A stretch of DNA of 64,000 nucleotides from RI-153 sp963752935. Its GTDB lineage: Bacteria; Chloroflexota; Anaerolineae; Caldilineales; Caldilineaceae. Numbering within the stretch: position 1 is the stretch's first letter; the number at the start of each line of letters is the position of its first letter. Location: NCBI GenBank assembly GCA_963752935.1, contig CAVWAL010000008.1:620001-684000 (forward strand). Direction: 5' to 3'. Below are positions 53,317 to 62,030 of this stretch, piece by piece. The position numbers and the translations under genes are program-made. Below the pieces are notes generated by a model, which saw nothing but the letters and a program-made list of their open reading frames with translations, made no database searches and was not told where the DNA came from.

Positions 53317-54078
53317 ATGATTCGCATAACTATTGTCCATGAAATCGATCTTGTTTGCAGCACACTGGCATCCGTGTTGCGAGAAGAACCGGATCTTGAA
53401 GTTGTTGGTTTGGCAGCCAGAGCAGAAGATGCACTGGTTACCATGCAGCACGATGAGTGCGATGTCTTACTGCTCAATGTGAGCCGCCCATGCCACAGCC
53501 TGCTACGTTTCATTCATGAAACCAGCAACAAAAAGACAAAGATGAAAGTGCTGGTCGTGGGTATTCCCAAAACAGAGGAATTTATTCTGCAGTGCTTCCA
53601 GGCGGGGGCAGCCGGGTATGTTCTGCGCGACGACTCACTCGAAACGCTCAAACAGAAGATCCGCGCTGCGTATCGTGGCGAAACCTTTGTCTCGCCGAGA
53701 ATTGCCGGCGCATTGGTCTCGCGGGTTGCCCAGTTGAGCGAGTTTGCCAACAATCAAGGGCAGGATCAATGTGATCTTTCCATGCTCAGGGCCGACCTGA
53801 CCCGGCGAGAACATGAAGTGCTGAGGCATATTGAGCGGGGCAGAAGCAATCAAGAGATCGCCGAGGCCCTGACCATCGAGGTAGGCACTGTGAAGAACCA
53901 TGTGCATAACATCCTGAAAAAACTAAACGTGGACAATCGCAAACGGGCAGCAATGCTGGCGCGGCAAATCTTGAGTGAACACCAGAACGACGCGGTTCCT
54001 GCGGTCATGGCGCAGGCCCCCCAACTGCGCTACAGCAACTCGCTTCATCGCCACACCCTAGAGCACGCGGCGATGTAA
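53317..54078 (+). CDS. NarL-like regulator with degenerate receiver domain
   Basis: A 253-residue protein. The LuxR HTH is normal (LTRREHEVLRHIERGRSNQE, then IAEALTIEVGTVKNHVHNIL). The receiver is not: the acidic pocket reads IVHEID where an Asp-Asp pair is expected, the phosphorylation site is LLLNVSRP with Asn in place of Asp, and the switch Lys is replaced by Arg (YVLRDDS). It should therefore act without phosphorylation, or through dimerisation with a partner. A 40-residue tail follows the HTH. It has GAGGAGG before the ATG and starts 28 bases after the truncated receiver gene. Confidence 0.9.
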   Translation: MIRITIVHEIDLVCSTLASVLREEPDLEVVGLAARAEDALVTMQHDECDVLLLNVSRPCHSLLRFIHETSNKKTKMKVLVVGIPKTEEFILQCFQAGAAGYVLRDDSLETLKQKIRAAYRGETFVSPRIAGALVSRVAQLSEFANNQGQDQCDLSMLRADLTRREHEVLRHIERGRSNQEIAEALTIEVGTVKNHVHNILKKLNVDNRKRAAMLARQILSEHQNDAVPAVMAQAPQLRYSNSLHRHTLEHAAM

Positions 54079-54103
54079 GTGCCAAACTAACCAATTACCT
54101 CCT

Positions 54104-54182
54104 GACATCTGGGTTAATTCCCCCGTTACCCCAGATGTCGGTGTTACCAGCGAGGAACGGTTCTGCCGTTCCTCGCTTTTTC
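54104..54182 (+). terminator. Two hairpins, the second a rho-independent terminator
   Basis: The first hairpin pairs 54104-54117 with 54126-54139 (13 of 14). The second is a perfect 12-bp stem (54149-54160 with 54166-54177) followed by a T run, and is a standard terminator for the regulator cluster. The first may be an anti-terminator partner or simply a duplicated stem. Confidence 0.85.
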
Positions 54183-54339
54183 GTACAGTGTCATAGAGTT
54201 ACCGCGCTCTACCCGAGTACCTCCACCCGGGCGCACAGAGCGAATCTTGCCAAATCCATCGACTTCCACAAGAATGAGACGATTGCAATCGACCCGTGCC
54301 GCTGTTCGCCGTCAAGTCAGCCTGCCTTAGGAGATCACC

Positions 54340-55710
54340 GTGACCATACTCTTTTCCGACACACTGACGCACTCTGATGTGAAACGGCACATTCCGCATC
54401 GGTTTTCGCTGCCCGAAGGCGCCAAAAGCATCAAGATCCATCTGCACTTCGATCCGGCGCAGGCAGGGGACGCACGCAACATGCTCACGTTGACTCTCTT
54501 CGACCCCCAGGGCTTCCGCGGCGCGGGTCACCGCGGCGGACAAGACCATATCGTCGAAATCGCAGCCGACAGGGCCACGCCCGGCTATCTGCCCGGCCCG
54601 TTGCCCGCGGGCGACTGGATCGTACAGATCGACACTCACCTGATCGGGCCCGACCTGCCGTGCCACTACACGATTACGGTTGACATCGAAGACGGGGCCG
54701 CCGCTGGCGACGCCCCGGCGCCGACGCCAGCGCGCTTTGACACAGTGATCAATGACGCCTCGAGTTGGTATCGAGGTGATTTGCACAGTCATACCCGCCA
54801 TTCGGATGGTCACTGGGACGCAGCCGATCTTGTGGCTGCTGCCCGTCATCTGGGGTTGGATTTCATCACCCTCACCGATCACAACACGGTGAGTTCCTTG
54901 CCCGAAATTGCGTCCATGGGCGGTGACGGGCTGCTTACCCTAGGGGGCATGGAGCTGACCACATTCTGGGGGCATGCCCTCTGTCTGGGCGCCGGCGAAT
55001 GGATCGATTGGCGCGTAGACAGCGAAGGAAACGCCATGGCTGCCATCGCCGAAGACACCTATGCCCGCGGTCAGATCTTCATCATCGCCCACCCCAAGAG
55101 TCTGGGTGATCCATGGTGCACCGGTTGCCGCTGGGTCTACCCCGCAATGATGCCCGGCACCGCGCGCTTTGTTGAGATCTGGAACGGTTCCTGGTACGGT
55201 AGCAGGGGCGATAAGAACAGCAATGAGCAAGGGCTTGCCCTGTGGTATGGCTGGCTTAATCAGGGGTTACATCTGGTTGCCACCGCCGGCAGCGACAGCC
55301 ACAGCCTCGAACACTACCAACGTGGTCCGGGCTTTAGCATCGTTCACGCACCGCAGCTTTCTAAGGACGGTATCTTCGCCGGGATCAAAGCCGGTCATCT
55401 CTACTTGAGCAGCGGGCCTTCCCTCACCTTCACGGCGCACACCGACGACGGCGCCTCCGCCATGATGGGCGACACCGTCGCCGCCGGCAGCGGGCAGATC
55501 CACCTGCGCGCCGCCTGGAGCAACGTCCCCGCCGGCGCTGAACTGCGCCTGATCGCCAACGCCGCGCCCTACGCACGTCACCTTGTCGAGGGCCAGGGCG
55601 AACAAAGCTGGCGTTTGCCCGCCCGGCCGGCTCATTGGTATGTCCTCGAACTGCGCGCCGCCGACGGCGCCATGCTGGCCGTGACGAATCCGATTTTTGT
55701 TGAGAAATAG
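54340..55710 (+). CDS. CehA/McbA-type PHP domain metal-dependent phosphoesterase
   Basis: A 456-residue protein. The N-terminal ~120 residues form a beta domain. The PHP domain starts at RGDLHSHTRHSDGH (H-x-H-x-H), then FITLTDHNTVSS, FIIAHPKS and GSDSHSLEH supply the remaining metal ligands of a trinuclear site. A C-terminal beta domain of about 120 residues follows. It begins at a GTG with TTAGGAGAT upstream. No signal peptide is seen, though family members are often exported. Such enzymes hydrolyse phosphoesters; the substrate is unknown. Confidence 0.9.
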   Translation: MTILFSDTLTHSDVKRHIPHRFSLPEGAKSIKIHLHFDPAQAGDARNMLTLTLFDPQGFRGAGHRGGQDHIVEIAADRATPGYLPGPLPAGDWIVQIDTHLIGPDLPCHYTITVDIEDGAAAGDAPAPTPARFDTVINDASSWYRGDLHSHTRHSDGHWDAADLVAAARHLGLDFITLTDHNTVSSLPEIASMGGDGLLTLGGMELTTFWGHALCLGAGEWIDWRVDSEGNAMAAIAEDTYARGQIFIIAHPKSLGDPWCTGCRWVYPAMMPGTARFVEIWNGSWYGSRGDKNSNEQGLALWYGWLNQGLHLVATAGSDSHSLEHYQRGPGFSIVHAPQLSKDGIFAGIKAGHLYLSSGPSLTFTAHTDDGASAMMGDTVAAGSGQIHLRAAWSNVPAGAELRLIANAAPYARHLVEGQGEQSWRLPARPAHWYVLELRAADGAMLAVTNPIFVEK

Positions 55711-55826
55711 TGCTTGAAACCGGGCGTCTCATCCCCCTGCCCCAAGGAACTTTCACCTCTCCGGCAACGTCTACTGCTCATGGCGGCGACGAGACTTTTG
55801 TTGTAGATGGTTTGATCCTCAGCCTG

Positions 55827-55855
55827 ATGACAGCGCCGCAGCGATAAGGTATCCT
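55827..55855 (+). promoter_or_regulatory. Candidate promoter for the PA14 lipoprotein gene
   Basis: ATGACA and TATCCT lie 17 bases apart, five and four of six to consensus, about 100 bases before the GTG start at 55958. Confidence 0.35.
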
Positions 55856-55957
55856 AAATAAATGCTAGACAATCTTGCGCGTGGAGGTTGTGGTAAAGAC
55901 GCGCCGGTTGCTCCCCCCAGCCATCGTTTGAACGACTTGAAAGAATGTGAGGCCATT

Positions 55958-58852
55958 GTGAAACACTGGCAAACCCAACAGATGCATCGTTTGTACCTAT
56001 TCTTGCCCCTCCTGGCTGTGCTGCTTTTTGCAGGCGGCTGTGTGTGGGGACCGGTGATAGCCGAACCTGCCACCGCCACACCCGTTCCCGATTATACGCT
56101 CCGGGTCGAACCCCTGGCCGCCGCCCCCGGGGACGTGATCACGGTACGCGGCGAAGGCTGGAGCCAGGGCACTGTGTTGATCGGCTTGAGCGATCCACAG
56201 AGCGGCGCCCCCGCCCCCACGGTCCGCCGCGCCTATGCCACGGCCACCGTGGAAGCTGACGGCGTCCTTTCCACGACGGTGACGCTGCCCACCGATGCGG
56301 CCTGGATCGACCAGCCCACGGTGTTGATCATCGCCTGGAATCCGGACGCCAACGAGGAACTGAACACCGAGCTTTGGCTGTTGCAGCGCGGCACTGTCGA
56401 CAATACGGATACGCCGACTCCCGGCCCGTCTGCAACATCGTCTGCGACCGCGACGCCCACGCATACGCCCACCAAGATCCCCACCGTGACCCCGACGCCG
56501 CGGCCTGGGCAGACTGTCGCGCCCACCCCGACACGCGATCCATGGACGGCATTCGTCACATCCAATGCACTTAATCTGCGCCGCGGGCCTGGCACCGGCT
56601 ATAGCGTTCTGGTCGCGCTGAGCAATGGCACACGGCTGGCCGTGCTCGGCCAGAACGATAACGGATCGTGGTTAAAGGTGCAGGTCACCAGCGGCAACGC
56701 CTATGGCGAAGTCGGTTGGCTGGCGCGCTCGTTCACAGACTATCGATTCGAAGCGCCCATCGTGGCGACGCCCACCCGGTCCGTCACCGCCACCCCAACG
56801 GCAACCGGGCTGCCAACGGCAACCTCGACGCCCGTGACGGGCTGGCGTGCCGAATACTATGCCAACCGCTCACTGGAAGGCAACCCGGCACTAACACGCA
56901 CCGATTCTCAGGTCGATTTCAACTGGGGCCAGGGTTCCCCCGCCGGCAGCCTGCCCAGCAATAATTTCTCGGCACGCTGGCAGCAGACCATCTTCTTAAA
57001 CGCCGGTACATACACCTTCAACGTGGTTGTGGACGATGGCGTACGTGTCTGGATCGGCAACGATCTGCTGATCGATCAGTGGCACGAGGCATCGGCCACC
57101 CAATATTCGGCGCAACGTCAGCTCAACGCCGGCAGCTACCCGATCCGCATCGAATACTTTGAAGGCATGGGTGAAGCGCTGATTCAATTCTCGTGGAGTC
57201 GCAACGCCGGCACGACACCCTGGTTTGCCGAGTACTTCTCGAACGCCTCGCTCAGCGGTTCCCCTGTCGAAGTGCGCACCGACGACTTCATTGACTTCGA
57301 CTGGGGCGAAGGTTCACCTGGGGCGGGCATTCCCACCAACAACTTCTCGGCGCGCTGGGGTGGCACCTTCAGCTTTGATGAAGGAGTCTACCGCTTCCAC
57401 GCGATCATGGACGACGGCATGCGTGTCACACTCGACGGCAACCTGCTGCTCGATCAATGGTACGACGGTGGGCGTCGCGAGGTGACCTTCGAAGGACGTC
57501 TCAACGCCGGAGCCCATACCTTGCGCGTGGAATACTACGAACGCACCGGCTCGGCGGTCAGCCGATTCTGGTGGGAGAAGATCGCCGGCTTTTCTGAGTG
57601 GAAAGGCGAATACTGGAATAACCCACGCCAGGATGGAAACCCTGTCCTCGTGCGCAGTGATGGCTCGATTGACTTCAACTGGGGCAACGGTTCGCCGGCA
57701 AGCGTAGTGCCTGCGAATGACTTCTCGGCGCGCTGGAGTCGTAACCTGCCCTTCGACGCCGGCGTCCATCGCTTCACCGTCCGCGTGGATGATGGGGCGC
57801 GGGTCTGGCTCGACGGTGTCGTCATCCTGGATGCGTGGGCCGATGGCGAAGAGCGCACGATCAGCGCCGAGGTGCCGGTCTCGGCAGGCAATCACGATCT
57901 ACGCGTAGACTATTACGAACACAATGGTGGTGCGCTTATCAAATTCGGCATCGAGCGCATCCAGGTGACGCCGACGACGCAGCCTAGCCCGACACCCACG
58001 GCCACAGCCACGGCAACCCCTACGGTCGATCTCACACCGATCGCATTGCCGAGCATCGTGCCGTCTCCTTCGGCAACGCCGACATGGACCGCCACCTGGA
58101 CGCCTTCGCCCACAAGTACGGCGACGCCTACGGCCACAAGCGGTACAACCGAAACGGCCACAGCGACGGCGACCGACAGCAACGCCGGGCAAAGTACACA
58201 GACACCTGTGCCGCTGCCCAGCACTGTCCCCACAGAGACGCCGACCGACGAACCGACGGCGACGCCGACTGACGAACCGACGGCAACAGCAACCGACGAA
58301 CCGACGGCGACGCCGACCGACGAACCGACGGCAACAGCAACCGACGAGCCGACGGCAACGCCAACTGACGAGCCGACGGCAACACCGACCGACGAACCGA
58401 CTGAAGTTCCGACCACGACGCCGACCGCGACGCCGACTACGCCGGTGGCTGAGCGACCGCGACCCACAGTGACATCGACGCCCGGCTCCGTGGAGACGGG
58501 GACGATTAGTGGTGACGTGTGCCGTCCCCAGATGACTACGCCCACGGCGATGGTGCTCTACTTCGATGAAGTGACCAGCGGCGAAGTCGTGACCATGAAC
58601 CTACGCGCCAATCAGGACAGCTATTTGGTTGAACTGCCCGTAGGCACCTATATTGCCTATGCCTGGCTGATCGATCGGTCCGATACGGCGGGTTATACCG
58701 ACGCCGTGGCCTGTGGGTTGGATGCAACCTGCACCGATCACACCCTGCTCCCATTCAACGTACAAGCGGACAGCCGCACCAACGGCGTTGATATCTGCGA
58801 CTGGAATGCGGCGCCCGTCCCAGCCCCCACGACACAACGGTTGAATCGGTAG
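55958..58852 (+). CDS. Lipoprotein with SH3b and three PA14 domains
   Basis: A 964-residue surface protein. After the lipoprotein signal (LLFAGGC) a beta domain (~35-125) and a Thr/Pro linker lead to an SH3b domain (ALNLRRGPGTGYSVLVAL). Three PA14 domains follow (about 265-400, 400-515 and 515-640), each with a D-F-N/D-W-G-x-G-S-P, a NDFSARW core, VDDG-x-RV and the L-x-V-D/E-Y-Y/F strand. Next is a Thr/Pro/Asp/Glu linker with seven 8-residue repeats (T-P/A-T-D-E-P-T-A). A ~125-residue C-terminal domain with paired Cys ends the protein. PA14 domains bind carbohydrates. The GTG at 55958 is preferred to the ORF start at 55862, which lacks a signal. It stands alone and is likely a cell-surface adhesin or sugar binder. 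Confidence 0.85.
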   Translation: MKHWQTQQMHRLYLFLPLLAVLLFAGGCVWGPVIAEPATATPVPDYTLRVEPLAAAPGDVITVRGEGWSQGTVLIGLSDPQSGAPAPTVRRAYATATVEADGVLSTTVTLPTDAAWIDQPTVLIIAWNPDANEELNTELWLLQRGTVDNTDTPTPGPSATSSATATPTHTPTKIPTVTPTPRPGQTVAPTPTRDPWTAFVTSNALNLRRGPGTGYSVLVALSNGTRLAVLGQNDNGSWLKVQVTSGNAYGEVGWLARSFTDYRFEAPIVATPTRSVTATPTATGLPTATSTPVTGWRAEYYANRSLEGNPALTRTDSQVDFNWGQGSPAGSLPSNNFSARWQQTIFLNAGTYTFNVVVDDGVRVWIGNDLLIDQWHEASATQYSAQRQLNAGSYPIRIEYFEGMGEALIQFSWSRNAGTTPWFAEYFSNASLSGSPVEVRTDDFIDFDWGEGSPGAGIPTNNFSARWGGTFSFDEGVYRFHAIMDDGMRVTLDGNLLLDQWYDGGRREVTFEGRLNAGAHTLRVEYYERTGSAVSRFWWEKIAGFSEWKGEYWNNPRQDGNPVLVRSDGSIDFNWGNGSPASVVPANDFSARWSRNLPFDAGVHRFTVRVDDGARVWLDGVVILDAWADGEERTISAEVPVSAGNHDLRVDYYEHNGGALIKFGIERIQVTPTTQPSPTPTATATATPTVDLTPIALPSIVPSPSATPTWTATWTPSPTSTATPTATSGTTETATATATDSNAGQSTQTPVPLPSTVPTETPTDEPTATPTDEPTATATDEPTATPTDEPTATATDEPTATPTDEPTATPTDEPTEVPTTTPTATPTTPVAERPRPTVTSTPGSVETGTISGDVCRPQMTTPTAMVLYFDEVTSGEVVTMNLRANQDSYLVELPVGTYIAYAWLIDRSDTAGYTDAVACGLDATCTDHTLLPFNVQADSRTNGVDICDWNAAPVPAPTTQRLNR
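58238..58405 (+). repeat. Seven in-frame 24-bp tandem repeats
   Basis: Seven consecutive 24-base units encode T-P/A-T-D-E-P-T-A, with only silent or Pro/Ala changes between units and a final Glu. They lie in the linker of the PA14 lipoprotein. Such repeats expand and contract by slippage and set the length of the linker. Confidence 0.92.
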
Positions 58853-58874
58853 CAAACTCGGTACAGCCCCATCA

Positions 58875-58936
58875 GTACGCGTAACAGAAATGGCGAGGGA
58901 AGTCGCGGCTTCCCTCGCCATTTCTGTTACGCGTAC
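58875..58936. terminator. Perfect 28-bp inverted repeat after the PA14 gene
   Basis: Arms 58875-58902 and 58909-58936 are exact complements of 28 bases around a 6-base loop. It starts 23 bases after the stop, which fits a strong terminator, although no T run follows. It may also be one of the palindromic repeats of this genome. Confidence 0.7.
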
Positions 58937-59068
58937 CGGGTCTAACTCAAGTTGGGGGGCAGGCCGGTGCAGAGGACGTTACGCCCTCAGTCTCAACTGC
59001 ACCCATTTGGTTGGGTGCGTCCCAAGTTTTTCGGTTCTGATCTTCAGGACAGCTACCCAGAACGGACC

Positions 59069-59112
59069 GGCACGGAGGCCGGTCCCTACCGTAGGGATGG
59101 ACCTCCGTGTCC
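59069..59112. repeat. Imperfect palindrome in the intergenic gap
   Basis: Arms 59069-59089 and 59091-59112 pair at about 18 of 21 positions around a single base; a smaller 7-bp hairpin (GCACCCA/TGGGTGC) lies near 59000. The 58937-59274 gap otherwise shows nothing; these palindromes are probably dispersed elements. Confidence 0.5.
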
Positions 59113-59274
59113 ATCCGTCGTGGCTTCCCGGAAGATATGGACCCACCTAATAATATGTATGGGACACACCCCATTTGGTTCGGCGGGTTTGTTTCCGCAA
59201 TCTAGACGTGATAGAGTTTCTGGCGCGCGACTGCGCATCCCGCCCGCAAATCCAATCAATCGAGGATCGAATCG

Positions 59275-60012
59275 ATGAGCCAACAACCTTTGCTTATCAC
59301 CGGAGCCGCCGGTCGTATCGGCACATTTCTCACCCAACACCTGTTGAACGAATTGGGCGATGGATACACGCTTGTCCTTGCCGATGTACGCCGGCCCAAT
59401 GACACCGGCGGTTTCCCATTTCACAGTGCAGACATTGCCGATCTGGAAGCAATGCGCAGCCTTTGCCAGGGTGTCGACACCGTAATCCACCTGGCCGCGG
59501 ATCCCAGCCCACATGCCGCATGGGAAAGCCTCTTGCCCAAAAACGTAACGGGCGTCTACAACGTATTTCAGGCAGCGCACGAAGCGGGCTGTCGGCGCGT
59601 CATCTTTGCCAGCAGCATCAACGCGGTCAGCGGCTACCCCGAAGAGATGCAGGTGACCACGCAGATGCCGGTCCGCCCACCCAATCTGTACGGAGCCACC
59701 AAAGCCTGGGGCGAAGCCGTCGCCCGCTACTATGCCGATCAACTGGGACTATCAGCCATCTGTCTGCGCTTCGGCGGAGTGTCCACGCGTGAACGGGTCG
59801 AGACCATGCAGGCCGACAGCCCCAGTCTCTCTATGATCCTCACCCTGAACGACTTGACGCGGCTCGTCGCTGCATCCATTCGCACCGACAGACAGTTCGG
59901 CATTTACCATGGGCTATCCAACAATCGATACAAACGGCTGGACATTAGCGACGCCCGCCGTGATCTCGGCTACGAGCCGCAAGACGATCCATTCATCATC
60001 GCCGGAGCGTGA
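59275..60012 (+). CDS. NAD-dependent epimerase/dehydratase family protein (extended SDR)
   Basis: A 245-residue enzyme. It has the NAD loop LLITGAAGRIGTFL, the HLAADPSPHAAWE segment, catalytic Ser in FASSINAVSGYP and Y-x-x-x-K in YGATKAWGE. This short form without a long C-terminal domain resembles uronate dehydrogenases. GAGG lies 10 bases before the ATG. The aldo/keto reductase begins 62 bases after its stop. Both enzymes act on sugars or uronates, so they could form a small catabolic unit (inference). Confidence 0.87.
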   Translation: MSQQPLLITGAAGRIGTFLTQHLLNELGDGYTLVLADVRRPNDTGGFPFHSADIADLEAMRSLCQGVDTVIHLAADPSPHAAWESLLPKNVTGVYNVFQAAHEAGCRRVIFASSINAVSGYPEEMQVTTQMPVRPPNLYGATKAWGEAVARYYADQLGLSAICLRFGGVSTRERVETMQADSPSLSMILTLNDLTRLVAASIRTDRQFGIYHGLSNNRYKRLDISDARRDLGYEPQDDPFIIAGA

Positions 60013-60074
60013 GCACAGGGGTAGGGATCAGGCTCGCTCCTCTCTCTTTCATCAACCAAAATCAGGAGAACCTC

Positions 60075-61040
60075 GTGTCAACACCGATGGAAACCGTGCA
60101 GGTAGGCAAGACGGCGCTGCGTGTGCCGCGTCTCGGCGTGGGGACAGCGCCCATGGCCAACATGTATGCGCCGCTATCCGACGAACAGTCTATAGAAATG
60201 ATCCAATGGGCATTGGACAACGGCATGAACTTCTTCGACACTGCACCGCTCTACGGAGCAGGTCTCGCCGAACGAAGACTGGGCATGGCCCTACACGGGC
60301 AGCCACGCGATAGTTTCGTGTTGCAAACCAAGATTGGCCGTCTCGTCGGTCAGGATCGATCGATCAACTTCGATTACAGCCGGGATGGGGTGCTGCGTAG
60401 CATCGAAGAGAGCCTGCAACGGCTACAACTGGACCGGATCGACAGCATCCTCGTCCATGATCCCGATGCACGGAACCAGGAGGTTCAGTACCGCCAGGTG
60501 CTGGATGAAACATTCCCCACGTTGGCGGATCTGCGCAGCCAGGGAGTCATCCGCTCAGTCGGCGCAGGCATGAATCAATGGCAGATGGAGTTGTCGTTCG
60601 CACAGAATTTCGACGTCGACTGCTTCTTGCTTGCCGGTCGCTACACCCTGCTCGAACAGACGTCGATCCCCTTCCTCGACTACTGTGTGGAGAATCAGAT
60701 TAGCGTCTTCCTTGGGGGTGTCTACAACAGCGGAATCCTGGCCGTCGGGCCGCAACCGGGCGCCCGCTATAACTACCGTGAAGCGCCCCCCGAAATTATG
60801 GACAAAGCGCGACGAATCCAGGAGATCTGCACCCATCATGCCGTGCCGCTGCGCACGGCTGCCATGCATTTCGCGGCCGCACATCCGGCTGTCGCCTCAC
60901 TGGTGCTTGGATCGGTCAGCAAAGCCGAAGCTGAGGACAACCGCCGCACCTGGGAAGCCGAAGTGCCGGCGGCGCTGTGGAGCGATCTACGTCAGGCCGG
61001 ATTGATCGATGAGAAGGCGCCTCTCCCTGCTGATAAATAG
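60075..61040 (+). CDS. Aldo/keto reductase
   Basis: A 321-residue TIM-barrel oxidoreductase. The tetrad is present: Asp and Tyr in FFDTAPLYG, Lys in LQTKIGR, His in ILVHDPD. The end VLGSVSKAEAEDNRR binds NADP(H). The GLGTAPM-type start and the conserved ANMYAPLSDEQ segment place it close to the D-threo-aldose 1-dehydrogenase and pyridoxal 4-dehydrogenase group. GTG 60075 with CAGGAGAAC upstream is used in place of the open frame at 60009, which overlaps the epimerase. Confidence 0.9.
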   Translation: MSTPMETVQVGKTALRVPRLGVGTAPMANMYAPLSDEQSIEMIQWALDNGMNFFDTAPLYGAGLAERRLGMALHGQPRDSFVLQTKIGRLVGQDRSINFDYSRDGVLRSIEESLQRLQLDRIDSILVHDPDARNQEVQYRQVLDETFPTLADLRSQGVIRSVGAGMNQWQMELSFAQNFDVDCFLLAGRYTLLEQTSIPFLDYCVENQISVFLGGVYNSGILAVGPQPGARYNYREAPPEIMDKARRIQEICTHHAVPLRTAAMHFAAAHPAVASLVLGSVSKAEAEDNRRTWEAEVPAALWSDLRQAGLIDEKAPLPADK

Positions 61041-61215
61041 TCGCGGTTAATCAAGAGCGGTCACCGGCGTAGTGCTGTGCTACCATGCCAGGGGACATTC
61101 AGTTATCTGGCGTATCATGAAATTCTCATTTCGCACTTTGTTCAGGGTAGAATAATGGCATTGGATTTCGCCTACCCCTACCCTGTACAACGGCGTTACT
61201 CGAGAGGTCGTTCGT

Positions 61216-61953
61216 ATGCCCGGAATACTGATTCGCTTTATCAGCCGCACGTTAGCTGGACTGGGAAGACTGGTTGCGCGCATCTTGCTCAAAGTCACAA
61301 TCATCGGCGAAGAGAATGTCCCGCGCAATGAACCGCTGATCGTCGTTTCTAACCATTTCAGTTGGTTCGACGGTCCGCTGTTGACCTTACTGTTACCCGT
61401 ACAACCTGCGTTTCTCATCGCCACCGAGTCCACGCGTCTCTGGTATTGGCGGCTCTTCATGCGCTTCTTCACCATCATCCCGATCTGGCGTGGTCGCGTG
61501 GATCGCAAAGCGCTGCAAGCGGCCTTGAAGGTGCTGCACAGCGGCGGCGTCATCGGCGTCTTTCCTGAAGGCGGCATCGAACCGACACTGGCCGACGTAC
61601 GCAATCGGGGAGAGTTGATCCAAAACGTGATCTTTGCCCGCTCGGTGCCCGAACTGGCGCACCCCCGGCCGGGCGTTGCCTTCCTGGCCGTCGAGAGCGA
61701 AGTCCGTATTTTGCCCGTAGCGCTCAACGGCACCGAAAACATCTGGGAAAACGTCTCACGCTTCCGGCGCACACCGGTCACCATCACGATCGGCGAAGCG
61801 TTTGGTCCTTACAAACTCGAAGCCGCCGTCAGTGGACGCACCAAACGCCAGCAACTCAACGGACTGGCCGACACAATCATGCGCCGTATCGCCCGTCTCT
61901 TCCCACCCGAAAAACGCGGCCCGTACCGGGATTCGGAAATGGAAATTGGATAA
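61216..61953 (+). CDS. plsC: 1-acyl-sn-glycerol-3-phosphate acyltransferase
   Basis: A 245-residue membrane-associated acyltransferase that makes phosphatidic acid. The HX4D motif is in VSNHFSWFDGP; the second block is IPIWRGRVDR and the third is VFPEGGI. The PVAL block (RILPVALNGTENI) is also present. N-terminal helix residues 5-25 anchor it. GAGAGG precedes the ATG. It is 175 bases after the aldo/keto reductase and is probably transcribed separately. Confidence 0.9.
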   Translation: MPGILIRFISRTLAGLGRLVARILLKVTIIGEENVPRNEPLIVVSNHFSWFDGPLLTLLLPVQPAFLIATESTRLWYWRLFMRFFTIIPIWRGRVDRKALQAALKVLHSGGVIGVFPEGGIEPTLADVRNRGELIQNVIFARSVPELAHPRPGVAFLAVESEVRILPVALNGTENIWENVSRFRRTPVTITIGEAFGPYKLEAAVSGRTKRQQLNGLADTIMRRIARLFPPEKRGPYRDSEMEIG

Positions 61954-62030
61954 AGAAACTACAAGCAGCATGGCAAGCGTCTTTGCGCGCACCCGGTCGT
62001 CTGCCTCTCCCTCCCCGAAAGGATCATGTT

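Noticed and set aside
58238..58405. Regular 24-bp repeats as a possible CRISPR array
   Set aside because: Units are contiguous with no spacers and stay in frame with the PA14 protein.
57913..58545. Long minus-strand ORF rich in Val, Gly and Ser opposite the PA14 gene
   Set aside because: It is the antisense shadow of the repetitive Thr/Pro linker. Low complexity gives long open frames by chance.
58601..59150. Two ORFs on opposite strands (58601-58921 minus, 58890-59150 plus) with almost the same N-terminal peptide
   Set aside because: Both begin inside the 28-bp palindrome at 58875-58936, which reads the same on both strands. The likeness is a trivial result of the palindrome and neither has coding support.
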